Assembly (NCBI GenBank): GCA_027415455.1
Contig: DAIBSV010000024.1
Span: 1 to 16,434, forward strand
DNA from: Nitrospirota bacterium
GTDB lineage: Bacteria > Nitrospirota_A > Leptospirillia > Leptospirillales > Leptospirillaceae
Length of the DNA stretch: 16,434 nt
Reading direction: 5' to 3'
Of the stretch, positions 1 through 6,552 are shown one piece after another. The translations under genes and the position numbers were made by a program. The first letter of the stretch is position 1, and the number at the start of each line of letters is the position of its first letter. The notes beneath the pieces are model-generated. The model had not been told where the DNA came from, did not search any database, and was given only the letters and a program-made list of their open reading frames with translations.

Positions 1-1
1 T

Positions 2-403
2 GGCGATGTTCCGGGGGTCGGGTTGGCCATCGGAATCGAAAGACTCTTCCTGCTCAGGGAACTTGCCGGAACGCTCCCCCAAAAAGCCGGAGCGGCCGTC
101 CATCTGGCGGTCCATCCCCTCGAGGAGGCGGCAAGGCCTTATGCCCACAGGATTCTCGCTTCGCTCAGAGACAATGGGATCTCGGCGGTCGGCATTTTCG
201 GTCAGACCCGTCTCAAAAAGGCCTTCCTCCAGGCGGAGAGGGAAGGAGCCCTCTTTATCGGGCTCCTGGGAGGCGACGAGCTGTCGACCGGGACAATCAC
301 GATCAAGCATCTGGCGACGGGAATCCAGAAGTCCTTGCCGACATTCCCTCCCGAGAACCTGGCCAAGGCCCTTCGAGAGCCTTGGACCCCGGATCCGGTC
401 TAG
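2..403 (+). CDS. hisS: Histidyl-tRNA synthetase, C-terminal part (5' truncated by window)
   Basis: This is the carboxyl end of the enzyme that charges tRNA-His with histidine in the cytoplasm. The reading frame is open from base 2 and begins GDVPGVGLAIGIERL, the class II synthetase motif 3 with its conserved Gly-rich strand and Arg. An alpha/beta anticodon-binding domain follows, recognisable by RPYAHRILASLRDNGI, the KKAF..AEREGA segment, IGLLGGDEL and the closing TITIKHLATGIQ. About 133 codons are visible, roughly the last third of a protein usually 410-430 residues long. The anticodon-binding domain separates it from the HisZ paralog, which lacks that domain. Its TAG stop (401-403) overlaps the stop of ccoG on the other strand. 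Identity is from recalled family motifs and I regard it as secure; the start lies outside the window. Confidence 0.93.
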   Translation, partial: GDVPGVGLAIGIERLFLLRELAGTLPQKAGAAVHLAVHPLEEAARPYAHRILASLRDNGISAVGIFGQTRLKKAFLQAEREGALFIGLLGGDELSTGTITIKHLATGIQKSLPTFPPENLAKALREPWTPDPV

Positions 404-1728
404 GACTTCCCGCCCAGAAGATACACCGTCGCCGCCTGACTGTACTGTCCGGGGTTGGGTGTTCGGGCATTCACGGTCACAGTGAAATTGTGCAGACCGG
501 GAGGGAGATCCCGCCCGGAGTTCACGGTGAAATAAATTTTCCGGTGCTCTCCGGGCGGAATGGCGACCTTCGTCGTTTCGAAGGCGACGCGATCGGAGGG
601 CAATCCGGATTGGGCGATGGTGAACTGTTCAGGCCTGGGGGTCTTGTTGTAAAGTCCCACCTCGAACTGGTCCAGTCGACCGGGGACCTGACTGACCGTC
701 ACATGATAGGGGGAATAGGTCACAATCCCGTAGATAAAGAGAGCCAGTGGAAAGAGACTTCCGATCCCGGCCACGACAAAACGGACGGTGCCCGGAGAAA
801 GCTTCCGCCCCTTCATGACCCCGTCCGTATCAACATAGACCCCGTTCTTGTGAAAGGTCAGCAAGGACGGAAGGCCCCTCTTGGCCGAATAGTCTTCGCA
901 GGCCACCACGCATTCACCGCAATTGATGCACCTCGAATAGTTTTTCGTATCCCTCGGGTCGATATCGATAAAGCAGGATTTGACACACAGATTGCACCCG
1001 GTGCACTCGTTTCGGCGTTTGTGGTCAAAGGCCACCTTCAGTGTGTCGTCCGTCTTGAACATGTGCTGCCAGAGAGGGTAGGGGCAGACCCATTTGCACC
1101 AGTAGTGCCGGACGAGGAGAAGATTGAGAAACATCACTCCCCCGATTCCGAAGATCAGCCAGTAGGCGGTATGGTTGCGGCCCGTGACGAGATCCTGATA
1201 GAGAGTCTTCGGAGGGATCACATAGGCCGTTATGATCACCGACACGACGAGGGAAAACAGGGTCACGCCCGCCAGGAAGATCGACCACTGGACTCCCTTC
1301 CTGAAAAAAGAAACCTTCCGGATCCGAGGGGCGGAAAGAGAGACCTCTCCGATCCCGGGCCCAAGCGTTGCGGACCCGAAGGCCAGCTTGGCCAACCCGT
1401 TCGTCCACTCGGCAAAGGTGTTCTGAATGCAGGCCCAACCGCAATAGACCATCCCGAGGACGGCATAGACAGCCGTCATGGCTGTGATCACAAAAAGCCA
1501 GAAAGGAAGGATCAAAAAGAAATCGCTCCACCATACCTGGTATCCGAACAAAACGAACCGTCCGGTCGAAAGGTCGATATGAAAGATACCGGTAAATGGC
1601 AGGGTGATCAGGAGCAGGATGACAGCGATCTGTACGGCGTAACGAATATGGGTGACCCTGATTTTCTGGGTTTTGACTGGCTGAGTGCCGATTTTCGGCA
1701 TCGGTATGAGAGGTTGCGTCTGTTCCAT
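400..1728 (-). CDS. ccoG: CcoG/RdxA/FixG-like membrane ferredoxin (cbb3 oxidase biogenesis)
   Basis: Polytopic membrane iron-sulfur protein of 442 residues. In other bacteria CcoG acts in copper handling during assembly of cbb3-type oxidase. Visible: N-terminal helices at about residues 30-50 and 66-95, the family motif CGWAC at 96-100, further helices near 148-172 and 187-207, then CKWVCPYPLW at 211-220. Two 4Fe-4S ferredoxin motifs follow: C242, C245, C248, C252 and C267, C270, C273, C277. A helix at about 314-338 leads to a C-terminal Ig-like FixG domain (about 340-440). Length is close to the family norm of about 450-480. The ATG at 1728 has only a weak upstream purine stretch (GGGAG about 10 bases away), so the start is moderately sure. 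It is the last gene of the cluster and ends tail-to-tail with hisS. Confidence 0.92.
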   Translation of the reverse strand: MEQTQPLIPMPKIGTQPVKTQKIRVTHIRYAVQIAVILLLITLPFTGIFHIDLSTGRFVLFGYQVWWSDFFLILPFWLFVITAMTAVYAVLGMVYCGWACIQNTFAEWTNGLAKLAFGSATLGPGIGEVSLSAPRIRKVSFFRKGVQWSIFLAGVTLFSLVVSVIITAYVIPPKTLYQDLVTGRNHTAYWLIFGIGGVMFLNLLLVRHYWCKWVCPYPLWQHMFKTDDTLKVAFDHKRRNECTGCNLCVKSCFIDIDPRDTKNYSRCINCGECVVACEDYSAKRGLPSLLTFHKNGVYVDTDGVMKGRKLSPGTVRFVVAGIGSLFPLALFIYGIVTYSPYHVTVSQVPGRLDQFEVGLYNKTPRPEQFTIAQSGLPSDRVAFETTKVAIPPGEHRKIYFTVNSGRDLPPGLHNFTVTVNARTPNPGQYSQAATVYLLGGKS

Positions 1729-1776
1729 GGAATGAGGGCTCCCGTTCCTTGAGTGAATGAGCCGCCCCCGGAGTTC

Positions 1777-2052
1777 CTACTCCTCGGAATCTTCGTCCCG
1801 TGGTCCCTTGCCGTGTCCCGTCTGCTCCAACTCCCGCTTGAAATACCAGGAAATTCCAAGATAGAGAAAGACGGGGACCAGGACCCCCAGCAAAAAGAAA
1901 AGGTAGGCAAACCAGGGAAGTCCCAGAGTAACGTGAACATACCGGGGAAGGTAGGCCCAGGACAAATCCGGTAGGCCTACGATCCCCAATCCCCATATTG
2001 CCCCCAGGAGAAGGGGTTTGTAAAGTCTTGTCAAAAGACGGCCGCTTTTCAA
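1777..2052 (-). CDS. Small two-helix membrane protein of unknown family
   Basis: A 91-residue protein I do not recognise. The start is TTG, and its TTGA overlaps the TGA stop of the preceding gene, the usual sign of translational coupling; the upstream purine run (CGGGAAA) is a weak ribosome site. The N-terminus is basic (KSGRLLTRLYK). Hydrophobic segments lie at about residues 12-29 and 44-70, the second containing WFAYLFFLLGVLVPVFLYL. A charged tail (KRELEQTGHGKGPRDEDSEE) is probably cytoplasmic by the positive-inside rule. Its place between a CcoN-like protein and ccoG suggests an accessory subunit or assembly factor of the oxidase-like complex, but that rests on context only. Confidence 0.72.
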   Translation of the reverse strand: MKSGRLLTRLYKPLLLGAIWGLGIVGLPDLSWAYLPRYVHVTLGLPWFAYLFFLLGVLVPVFLYLGISWYFKRELEQTGHGKGPRDEDSEE

Positions 2053-2651
2053 TGATTTCCCGACTGGCGGAGCGTTCCGGCCGATGGCGACATGCCAGGC
2101 ATGATTCCGGCGGGAGTCTCTTCGCGCTCGCTGGCCGGGAGTTGACGCCGTCCCTTGGCCACCTGGACCGTCATGTAGATGTTATAGGCAAAGATGATAT
2201 TGGCCAGAAGGACGAAAAGGCCGAAGATCCCGACCATTTCCATGTAAGGGGCTTCCACGGGCTTGATATCGGCCACATTTCCGTGGAGAAGGATCATTCC
2301 GCCCTTGTATCCGGCGATGCAAAAGGCGAGGACCATTCCGACGAGACTGATGTTGTGCATCCAGAAATGAATTTTCAGAAGTCGGTAGCTGTAAAGAGGA
2401 CCATTGAATATCTTCGGGACAATAAAATACATCGAACCGAAGATCGCCATTTCGACCCACCCCAGAAGATTGATATGGGTGTGTCCGAGCACGATCAGAT
2501 CGGAGGGGCCCCCTGCGCCGGCCTGGACGAAGTTCCGAAAGGTTTCCACCCCGCCCATCACCGCACCCCAGGAAAAGCCGATAATCGCGTACAGGAGACA
2601 GGCGTAGTAAAACTTCATGATGTAATCCTTGATCTTTTCATCCCTCGTCAT
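2049..2651 (-). CDS. Short CcoN-like (heme-copper oxidase subunit I-like) membrane protein, copy A
   Basis: A 200-residue integral membrane protein resembling the start of cbb3 oxidase subunit I. Helices lie near residues 13-34, 53-80, 92-115 and 135-165. The key segment is GHTHINLLGWVEMAIFG (56-72), the motif that in subunit I carries the low-spin heme histidine, followed by IHFWMHN (94-100) with H95 and H99. Full-length CcoN has about 12 helices and also the copper-B and high-spin heme histidines, none of which fit here, so this cannot by itself be a complete oxygen-reducing subunit. The ATG at 2651 is chosen because GGAGGAG lies six bases upstream. The last 35 residues are polar. It is paralogous to the product of 3810-4385. 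A heme-binding role is inferred from the motif. Confidence 0.8.
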   Translation of the reverse strand: MTRDEKIKDYIMKFYYACLLYAIIGFSWGAVMGGVETFRNFVQAGAGGPSDLIVLGHTHINLLGWVEMAIFGSMYFIVPKIFNGPLYSYRLLKIHFWMHNISLVGMVLAFCIAGYKGGMILLHGNVADIKPVEAPYMEMVGIFGLFVLLANIIFAYNIYMTVQVAKGRRQLPASEREETPAGIMPGMSPSAGTLRQSGNH

Positions 2652-2673
2652 GACAGACTCCTCCACCGTTCAT

Positions 2674-3813
2674 TTATCGTTTTGCATCCATGCAAAGGCG
2701 AAACCCGAAAAAGTCCGAGGCATAGAATGGCCAGGTCGGATTTCTGGCGCTGACCCGGGCGCTGTATTGATCGCTCTTCCAGGATCCCCCACGCAACACA
2801 AAGTAGGACTTTCCCTTGACGGGATGAAGAGCTCCCGTCGCATCGACCCGATAGGAATAGAACCGGGCCTTGTTAGCCGTGTTTCCCGGATAGGGTCTAT
2901 ACTTCGAGCTCGTCCATTCAAAGACATTCCCGGCCATGTCGAGAACGCCATAGGGGCTGGCTCCCATGGGATACCGGTTTACGGGGGAGGTGTCTCCGAC
3001 AGTATAATTCGCATTGGCTCGTCTGGGATCCCAGACATCACCCCACGGCCACATTCTCTTGTCTACGCCCCGGGCGGCCTTTTCCCACTCCTCCTCCGTA
3101 CACAACCTCCCGCTCCTGAATCGCGCATAGTCCTTGGCATTGTCCATGGACACAAAGGTCACAGGGTAGTCGCCCCTTCCAGGAGGATAGGTTCCGTGTT
3201 TCCAGTTGGCGGGCGGAATATAATGGGCCCCGTCAACAAATTCCTTGTACTCCCTGTTTGTCACCAGGGTTTTCTCAATCAGAAAAGGAGGCAGGAAAAC
3301 CTTGTGCACCGGTTTTTCGTCGAAGTTGGCGAAGTTGTCTTCGGAACCCATCCAAAATGGACCCGCCGGGATCAGGACGAATCCCTGCGGAATTTTGTAC
3401 CCCGAAGCGTCAACATTGATCTGGGGGGTCGGAGCGAGATTTTTCCCTTCCTGGAGGCTCTTCGATGCTGCGCTGAGTTTGGATGCGTTCGTCCCGGGAA
3501 GGGCTTCCGTCAGGACTCCCCCCATCGGACGAAATTCTCCGGGGGCGGTGCCATGCTTTCGGACCCCTGCCGTCGAAAGACGGACGATCCTGTTCGACGC
3601 CAGTCCAACGACATGAACGGCCCCGGCAATGAGAATGAGAAGGACAAAGGTGATTGTAATGGCCTTCCAGGGGAGCTGCCAGGGGGACATTTCGGCGGGG
3701 GCCAGATCGTCGTCGTCAGAACTGATCCGAGGGGATGCCTTCTTTTCTAGATTGTCGGAGGGAGTTTTACTTTCAAGTATTTCCTTATTTTTTTCCTCTT
3801 CCATCCTGCTCAA
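2674..3813 (-). CDS. Membrane-anchored SUMF1/FGE-fold protein lacking the FGE catalytic cysteines
   Basis: A 379-residue protein with an acidic, charged N-terminal tail (residues 1-48), one membrane helix (about 51-72), a linker, and a SUMF1/formylglycine-generating-enzyme domain (about 140-376). Domain hallmarks are IPAGPFWMGS, TNREYKEFV, PVTFVSMDNAKDYARF, RLCTEEEWEKAARG, MAGNVFEWTSS, VLRGGSW and FGFRLCMD. In true FGE two cysteines follow the GGS strand; here that stretch is WKSDQYSARVSAR with none, so sulfatase-modifying chemistry is unlikely. It may be a binding or scaffolding subunit, as for NirV-type proteins encoded in denitrification clusters. The start is TTG at 3813 (AAGGA about six bases upstream, TTGA overlapping the previous stop); ATG at 3804 is an alternative. 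The orientation probably puts the domain in the periplasm. Confidence 0.82.
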   Translation of the reverse strand: MSRMEEEKNKEILESKTPSDNLEKKASPRISSDDDDLAPAEMSPWQLPWKAITITFVLLILIAGAVHVVGLASNRIVRLSTAGVRKHGTAPGEFRPMGGVLTEALPGTNASKLSAASKSLQEGKNLAPTPQINVDASGYKIPQGFVLIPAGPFWMGSEDNFANFDEKPVHKVFLPPFLIEKTLVTNREYKEFVDGAHYIPPANWKHGTYPPGRGDYPVTFVSMDNAKDYARFRSGRLCTEEEWEKAARGVDKRMWPWGDVWDPRRANANYTVGDTSPVNRYPMGASPYGVLDMAGNVFEWTSSKYRPYPGNTANKARFYSYRVDATGALHPVKGKSYFVLRGGSWKSDQYSARVSARNPTWPFYASDFFGFRLCMDAKR

Positions 3814-4385
3814 ACCCTTTCCTTCGCGGGCCGCGTCATCGTCTCCAAACCCTTTTTGGGGTCACGGGACCAGACGGTGGCAAAAACATTGAAGACGAAG
3901 GTCCAGTGACCGATCCCCATCAGAAGGGCCGCCAGCACGAATCCAATTTTGTGATAGGGCTGATAGACGGCCCTCGCCAATGGATAGACGATCCCCTGAT
4001 CGAGCATCCTGTTTCCCTCCAGAATGCCGAATGTCAGAAGAACGCTATAGAAGGCCAGGACCCCCGAAACCATGAAAACGAAGCTCAACTCCCCTAACAT
4101 CTGGCTCCATATCTGTCTCCCGGAAAGTCTTGGAAGAAGGTAATACACCATGGCCATGACAACCGATACCACTCCTCCGATAAGGTTGATATGGGCATGG
4201 GCCAATGGGTCCACCAAATGGCCGGCCTGTCCGGTCATATGGACCCAGTGGCGAATTCTGGGGGTGGACTGGAGAAAACCCTGGAGCGTTCCGACAAACA
4301 GACAAAAAACTCCGAAAAGAATAAACCGAAGTCCCAGCCGATCTGTCGGACTGTTTAACCGTTCTGTCTCGCTGGCCTGATTCAT
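3810..4385 (-). CDS. Short CcoN-like (heme-copper oxidase subunit I-like) membrane protein, copy B
   Basis: A 191-residue membrane protein with helices at about residues 18-38, 62-86, 97-120 and 142-171. The segment LAHAHINLIGGVVSVVMAMVYY begins at 61 and matches the heme-histidine helix of cbb3 subunit I and the equivalent GHTHINLLGW helix of the paralog at 2049-2651. Further histidines are H46, H49, H56, H145 and H160. As in the paralog, copper-B and high-spin heme ligands cannot be assigned, so it is not a complete oxidase subunit. The ATG at 4385 is supported by GAGGG five bases upstream; the frame stays open upstream to 4493, but that extension has no better ribosome site and overlaps the preceding gene. 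It could be a heme protein or electron-transfer subunit; this is inference. Confidence 0.8.
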   Translation of the reverse strand: MNQASETERLNSPTDRLGLRFILFGVFCLFVGTLQGFLQSTPRIRHWVHMTGQAGHLVDPLAHAHINLIGGVVSVVMAMVYYLLPRLSGRQIWSQMLGELSFVFMVSGVLAFYSVLLTFGILEGNRMLDQGIVYPLARAVYQPYHKIGFVLAALLMGIGHWTFVFNVFATVWSRDPKKGLETMTRPAKERV

Positions 4386-4404
4386 GATGTCCCTCTTTTC
4401 AAAT

Positions 4405-4845
4405 TCAGGAAACCCTTTCAGGGCCCCTCGATCTGGGTCGGCCTTCTCCGGACTTCCCCGAGGAGCGTCTCCTCCGGATGACCTCGCCGACATATCCTCC
4501 CAGGAACGATACCTCCGGAACCGTTATGAAGAAAATCATCATGAAGGGAGCCACCGGTATTCCAACCGTCTGTCCTGAGGGATGATAGACTTCATACAGA
4601 TAGGAGAAAAGCAGGTATCCCATCGGAGGCACGGGAGCCAGCAGCTTTCCATAGGGTCCGATGATGTAACCCGTGACTAGGGAGACGGCAAGCGGTGCAA
4701 GGAGATAAGAGAAGAGGATGCCTGTTCCAAAAATGTGATGAAACGCCCCATTCGTCAAACCAAAAACTTTGTCTGCCACCCAGAACAGCAGGAATCCAGA
4801 GGCAATTCCAACGATTGCGTTGATCCGGTTTAATTTCTTTTTCAA
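4405..4845 (-). CDS. Multi-helix membrane protein of unknown family
   Basis: A 146-residue protein, family not recognised. The start is TTG at 4845, with GAGG six bases upstream. A basic N-terminus (KKKLNR) precedes hydrophobic segments at about 9-28, 42-64, 72-86 and 95-121, and an Arg-rich tail (RRRRSSGKSGEGRPRSRG) that is probably cytoplasmic. H36, H37 and H88 are the only histidines, lying at likely helix ends. It sits between ccoS and the CcoN-like copy B with a 19-base gap to the latter, so it is almost certainly co-transcribed. Role unknown; membership of the oxidase-like complex is only suggested by position. Confidence 0.75.
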   Translation of the reverse strand: MKKKLNRINAIVGIASGFLLFWVADKVFGLTNGAFHHIFGTGILFSYLLAPLAVSLVTGYIIGPYGKLLAPVPPMGYLLFSYLYEVYHPSGQTVGIPVAPFMMIFFITVPEVSFLGGYVGEVIRRRRSSGKSGEGRPRSRGPERVS

Positions 4846-4878
4846 ACACGACCTCTTTGAAAAGGCTGATATCGAAAA

Positions 4879-5091
4879 TTACTTTCCTTTGGGTGCCGGG
4901 GGGTGGGCTTCCGCCTGTTCGTGAGGGGGTTTTTGTGTGTCTCCGTCTTCATCGTTGAAAATAATATACTTGATATTTTCATCAAACTGGCCATTTTTAT
5001 AGGCCCAATAGATCCCGAAGACAATAATCACAAGTGAAACAAGACCGGTTGCCGTCCACAGATAGGCAACAATCCCTTCTGGCAGTTTCAT
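4879..5091 (-). CDS. ccoS: CcoS-like cbb3 oxidase assembly protein
   Basis: A 70-residue single-pass membrane protein. One helix (about 9-30) is followed by W29, then YKNGQFDENIKYIIFNDED (31-49), which matches the CcoS signature of a helix ending in Trp, then S/N-GQFD, and a short acidic I-x-F-D-D segment. In other bacteria CcoS is needed for cofactor insertion into cbb3-type oxidase. The tail (PPHEQAEAHPPAPKGK) is polar, Pro-rich and slightly longer than usual. The ATG at 5091 has AAGGAG six bases upstream, a strong start. Together with ccoG it shows that the cluster includes cbb3-type maturation functions even though no full CcoN is in the window. Confidence 0.85.
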   Translation of the reverse strand: MKLPEGIVAYLWTATGLVSLVIIVFGIYWAYKNGQFDENIKYIIFNDEDGDTQKPPHEQAEAHPPAPKGK

Positions 5092-5130
5092 TGGTAGCTC
5101 CTTATATTTTGGCTAACTCCCAAAAGCCCC

Positions 5131-5562
5131 TTACTTGGGAGGCTTTGGATAATTCGGGGAACCAGGCAACGACTTCAGGCTCATCAAGAGATCGACGAGT
5201 TCGTCTTTCTCTTTCGGCGACAACTTGCTGAAAGTTGGCGCGAACTTTCCTGCATGAGCCGTCCCTGGAACAAGGGAGCCTGGATTGTCGAAATAGCGGT
5301 GAAGCCAATCGGCAGTGCGCCTCGTTCCTTCCCCGTCCATGTCAGGACCGTCATAGTCGCCTTCACCATAAACGACATGACAATCCCGGCAACCATATTT
5401 CTGGAAGACCTGATAGCCGGCATCTGATTTTTTTGAAAAAAGGTAGATGTCGTTTGTCGTCCAGAAGGTCACCACGTTCATTCGTGCCAAAACGTAAAGA
5501 ACAACTGCTGACAATACCATTAATCCTGAAAGGAGAAATACGACTTTTTCGCCCGTTTTCAT
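5131..5562 (-). CDS. Membrane-anchored monoheme cytochrome c, NorC-like
   Basis: A 143-residue c-type cytochrome with an uncleaved N-terminal anchor (about residues 8-27) and a periplasmic heme domain. The heme site is CRDCH at 58-62. The context GYQVFQKYGCRDCHVVYGEGDYDGPDM recalls NorC, the cytochrome subunit of nitric oxide reductase, where a GEG-x-Y segment also follows the heme motif; the first residues (to GLMVLSAVV) and length fit that family too. The region where the axial methionine is expected reads KFAPTFSKLSPKEKDEL (106-122), so a Met-Pro pair is missing. M75 and M127 are the only downstream methionines. The ATG is the first in frame, with no strong ribosome site, seven bases after the preceding stop. 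It probably donates electrons within the oxidase-like complex. Confidence 0.85.
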   Translation of the reverse strand: MKTGEKVVFLLSGLMVLSAVVLYVLARMNVVTFWTTNDIYLFSKKSDAGYQVFQKYGCRDCHVVYGEGDYDGPDMDGEGTRRTADWLHRYFDNPGSLVPGTAHAGKFAPTFSKLSPKEKDELVDLLMSLKSLPGSPNYPKPPK

Positions 5563-5569
5563 TCGGCCG

Positions 5570-5776
5570 TTACACCAGGATTCTCATCAATAACTGAATA
5601 ATGGCAAAGGATATAACGCTGATAATACCGACAAAGCTCATCGCGATGATGACCTGTTCTCCGCGTTTGAGCTTTTTGAAGGGACCGATGATATAGCGGG
5701 ACATGATGGCAAAGGTGATAACCGAGGCCGTGAGAAAAGTAAAAATCACAACAGAAACAGACATTTTAATCGACAT
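5570..5776 (-). CDS. Small two-helix membrane protein, first gene of the second transcription unit
   Basis: A 68-residue protein of no family I recognise. Helices are predicted at about 5-26 and 42-65, joined by a short basic loop (RYIIGPFKKLKRGEQ) that should face the cytoplasm. The ATG at 5776 is preceded by GAGGTG at a spacing of about six bases; the frame is open further upstream, but the promoter elements at 5796-5825 lie inside that stretch, which rules the longer version out. The next gene, a cytochrome c, starts seven bases after its stop. Probably a small subunit of the oxidase-like complex; context only. Confidence 0.75.
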   Translation of the reverse strand: MSIKMSVSVVIFTFLTASVITFAIMSRYIIGPFKKLKRGEQVIIAMSFVGIISVISFAIIQLLMRILV

Positions 5777-5795
5777 GCAACACCTCGCAAACCCG

Positions 5796-5825
5796 ATTGT
5801 ACACCCGCCTGACAAATATCCGCAA
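5796..5825 (-). promoter_or_regulatory. Sigma70-type promoter for the second oxidase transcription unit
   Basis: On the - strand the -35 element is TTGCGG (5820-5825) and the -10 element is TACAAT (5796-5801), separated by 18 bases. It sits just downstream of the terminator at 5838-5872 and 20 bases before the first start codon at 5776, as expected for a unit that begins there. Assigned by consensus match only. Confidence 0.55.
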
Positions 5826-5837
5826 CCTTAAAGCAAT

Positions 5838-5872
5838 AAAAAAGGCGGCCTCCGCAGGAAACCGCCTTTTTT
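5838..5872. terminator. Rho-independent terminator, likely bidirectional
   Basis: An inverted repeat with A6-GGCGG (5838-5848) and CCGCC-T6 (5862-5872). An inner CCT/AGG pair can extend the stem, with a CCGC loop. The A/T runs on both sides give a U-tract on either strand. On the - strand it lies about 50 bases after the stop of the 34-residue peptide gene and just before the promoter at 5796-5825, so it splits the cluster into two transcription units. Confidence 0.85.
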
Positions 5873-5923
5873 ATGTATACGGGGCCCAAATTCCCCGCCA
5901 AGCTTCTTCATAAAGCCTAAGGA

Positions 5924-6028
5924 TTATTCAGGCTTCACATCGTCGATGAAGAAGGAATAAATGAGTGCAGAGAAAAGCATTATCAACGTGATGCTCCAGA
6001 AAACGATAGGACTATTGACATTCCACAA
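5924..6028 (-). CDS. 34-residue single-helix membrane peptide (TTG start)
   Basis: A short frame reading (M/L)WNVNSPIVFWSITLIMLF and then SALIYSFFIDDVKPE before TAA. One hydrophobic helix (about 7-28) ends in an acidic tail. The TTG at 6028 is preceded by the strong ribosome site GGGAGGTGA at about eight bases; a GTG nine bases further upstream is in frame but abuts the same purine run. It is the last gene before the terminator at 5838-5872, fills what would otherwise be a 230-base gap, and has the size of the small helical subunits (CcoQ-, CcoH- or subunit-IV-like) of heme-copper oxidases. No family similarity can be claimed from so short a sequence. The frame, ribosome site and membrane helix together make it credible. 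Confidence 0.6.
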   Translation of the reverse strand: MWNVNSPIVFWSITLIMLFSALIYSFFIDDVKPE

Positions 6029-6099
6029 AGGACTCACCTCCCTTTGGATTGTGAGTGGAACACAAAGAAGTTGCCGGGCCTAGCCGTAACGAATATTCC

Positions 6100-6432
6100 T
6101 TAAAAATCCCGAGCAACTTCCGTTCTTTTCATCAACAAACCGACCCAGGTGAAGAAGATCGACACATAGATCGAATTAATCACATAACCCTGATCCCACC
6201 ACGGACGGGCCAAGTTGGGCGAGGTATGGGCTTTCAAAACGGGAACTCCCTGAACAAGCCAATAATGAAGGTGTCCTGGAAGCTGGGGACGCGCTCCGAA
6301 CAGGGGAAAGGTCAGAAGTTCCGCCGTGACCACTGTCATCACAAGAAGAAGAATGATGATGCCCGGGATATTGTTCGTCCCCTCGAGCATTCCATCAAAG
6401 CGTTCATTCAAAAGCTCTTCGACATCAGCCAT
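6100..6432 (-). CDS. Two-helix membrane protein of unknown family
   Basis: A 110-residue protein not recognised. An acidic N-terminus (MADVEELLNERFDGMLEG) precedes a helix at about 22-44, then a loop of about 35 residues rich in His, Trp and Pro (H54, H56, H69; GHLHYWLVQG and ARPWWDQGY), then a second helix at about 83-101 and a short charged tail. The loop is probably periplasmic and could contact a cytochrome or metal, but there is no recognised binding motif. The ATG at 6432 has GGAGAGG at a good distance; an upstream in-frame ATG at 6459 lacks one. It lies between the CcoO-like cytochrome gene and the 34-residue peptide gene, after a 120-base leader that carries a strong hairpin. Confidence 0.75.
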   Translation of the reverse strand: MADVEELLNERFDGMLEGTNNIPGIIILLLVMTVVTAELLTFPLFGARPQLPGHLHYWLVQGVPVLKAHTSPNLARPWWDQGYVINSIYVSIFFTWVGLLMKRTEVARDF

Positions 6433-6502
6433 AATGCCTCTCCTTTCAGAGGTATTCATGGGACCACCATTTCGGTCCGATTTGAGTGTCAGCTATACCC
6501 GA

Positions 6503-6540
6503 AGCCGAGCTCTTTGAAAGAGTCATCAAAGAGCTCGGCT
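6503..6540 (-). repeat. Perfect 15-bp stem-loop in the intergenic region after the ccoO-like gene
   Basis: AGCCGAGCTCTTTGA (6503-6517) is exactly complementary to 6526-6540, with an eight-base loop. It starts 13 bases after the stop of the cytochrome gene. On the - strand the stem is followed by TCGGGTATAGC, not a U-tract, so it does not look like an intrinsic terminator. A role in mRNA processing or 3'-end protection of the upstream segment is a reasonable inference. Confidence 0.8.
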
Positions 6541-6552
6541 CCTATTGAAGAA

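Noticed and set aside
382..1752. Long + strand open frame (456 codons) opposite ccoG
   Set aside because: Low-complexity Arg/His/Asp-rich product typical of the antisense of a GC-rich gene; the - strand has an unmistakable CcoG with two ferredoxin motifs.
3810..4385. Considered as a truncated, decayed full-length ccoN
   Set aside because: The frame is intact with its own ribosome site and stop, a similar-length paralog sits nearby, and no downstream remnants of the rest of CcoN are visible.
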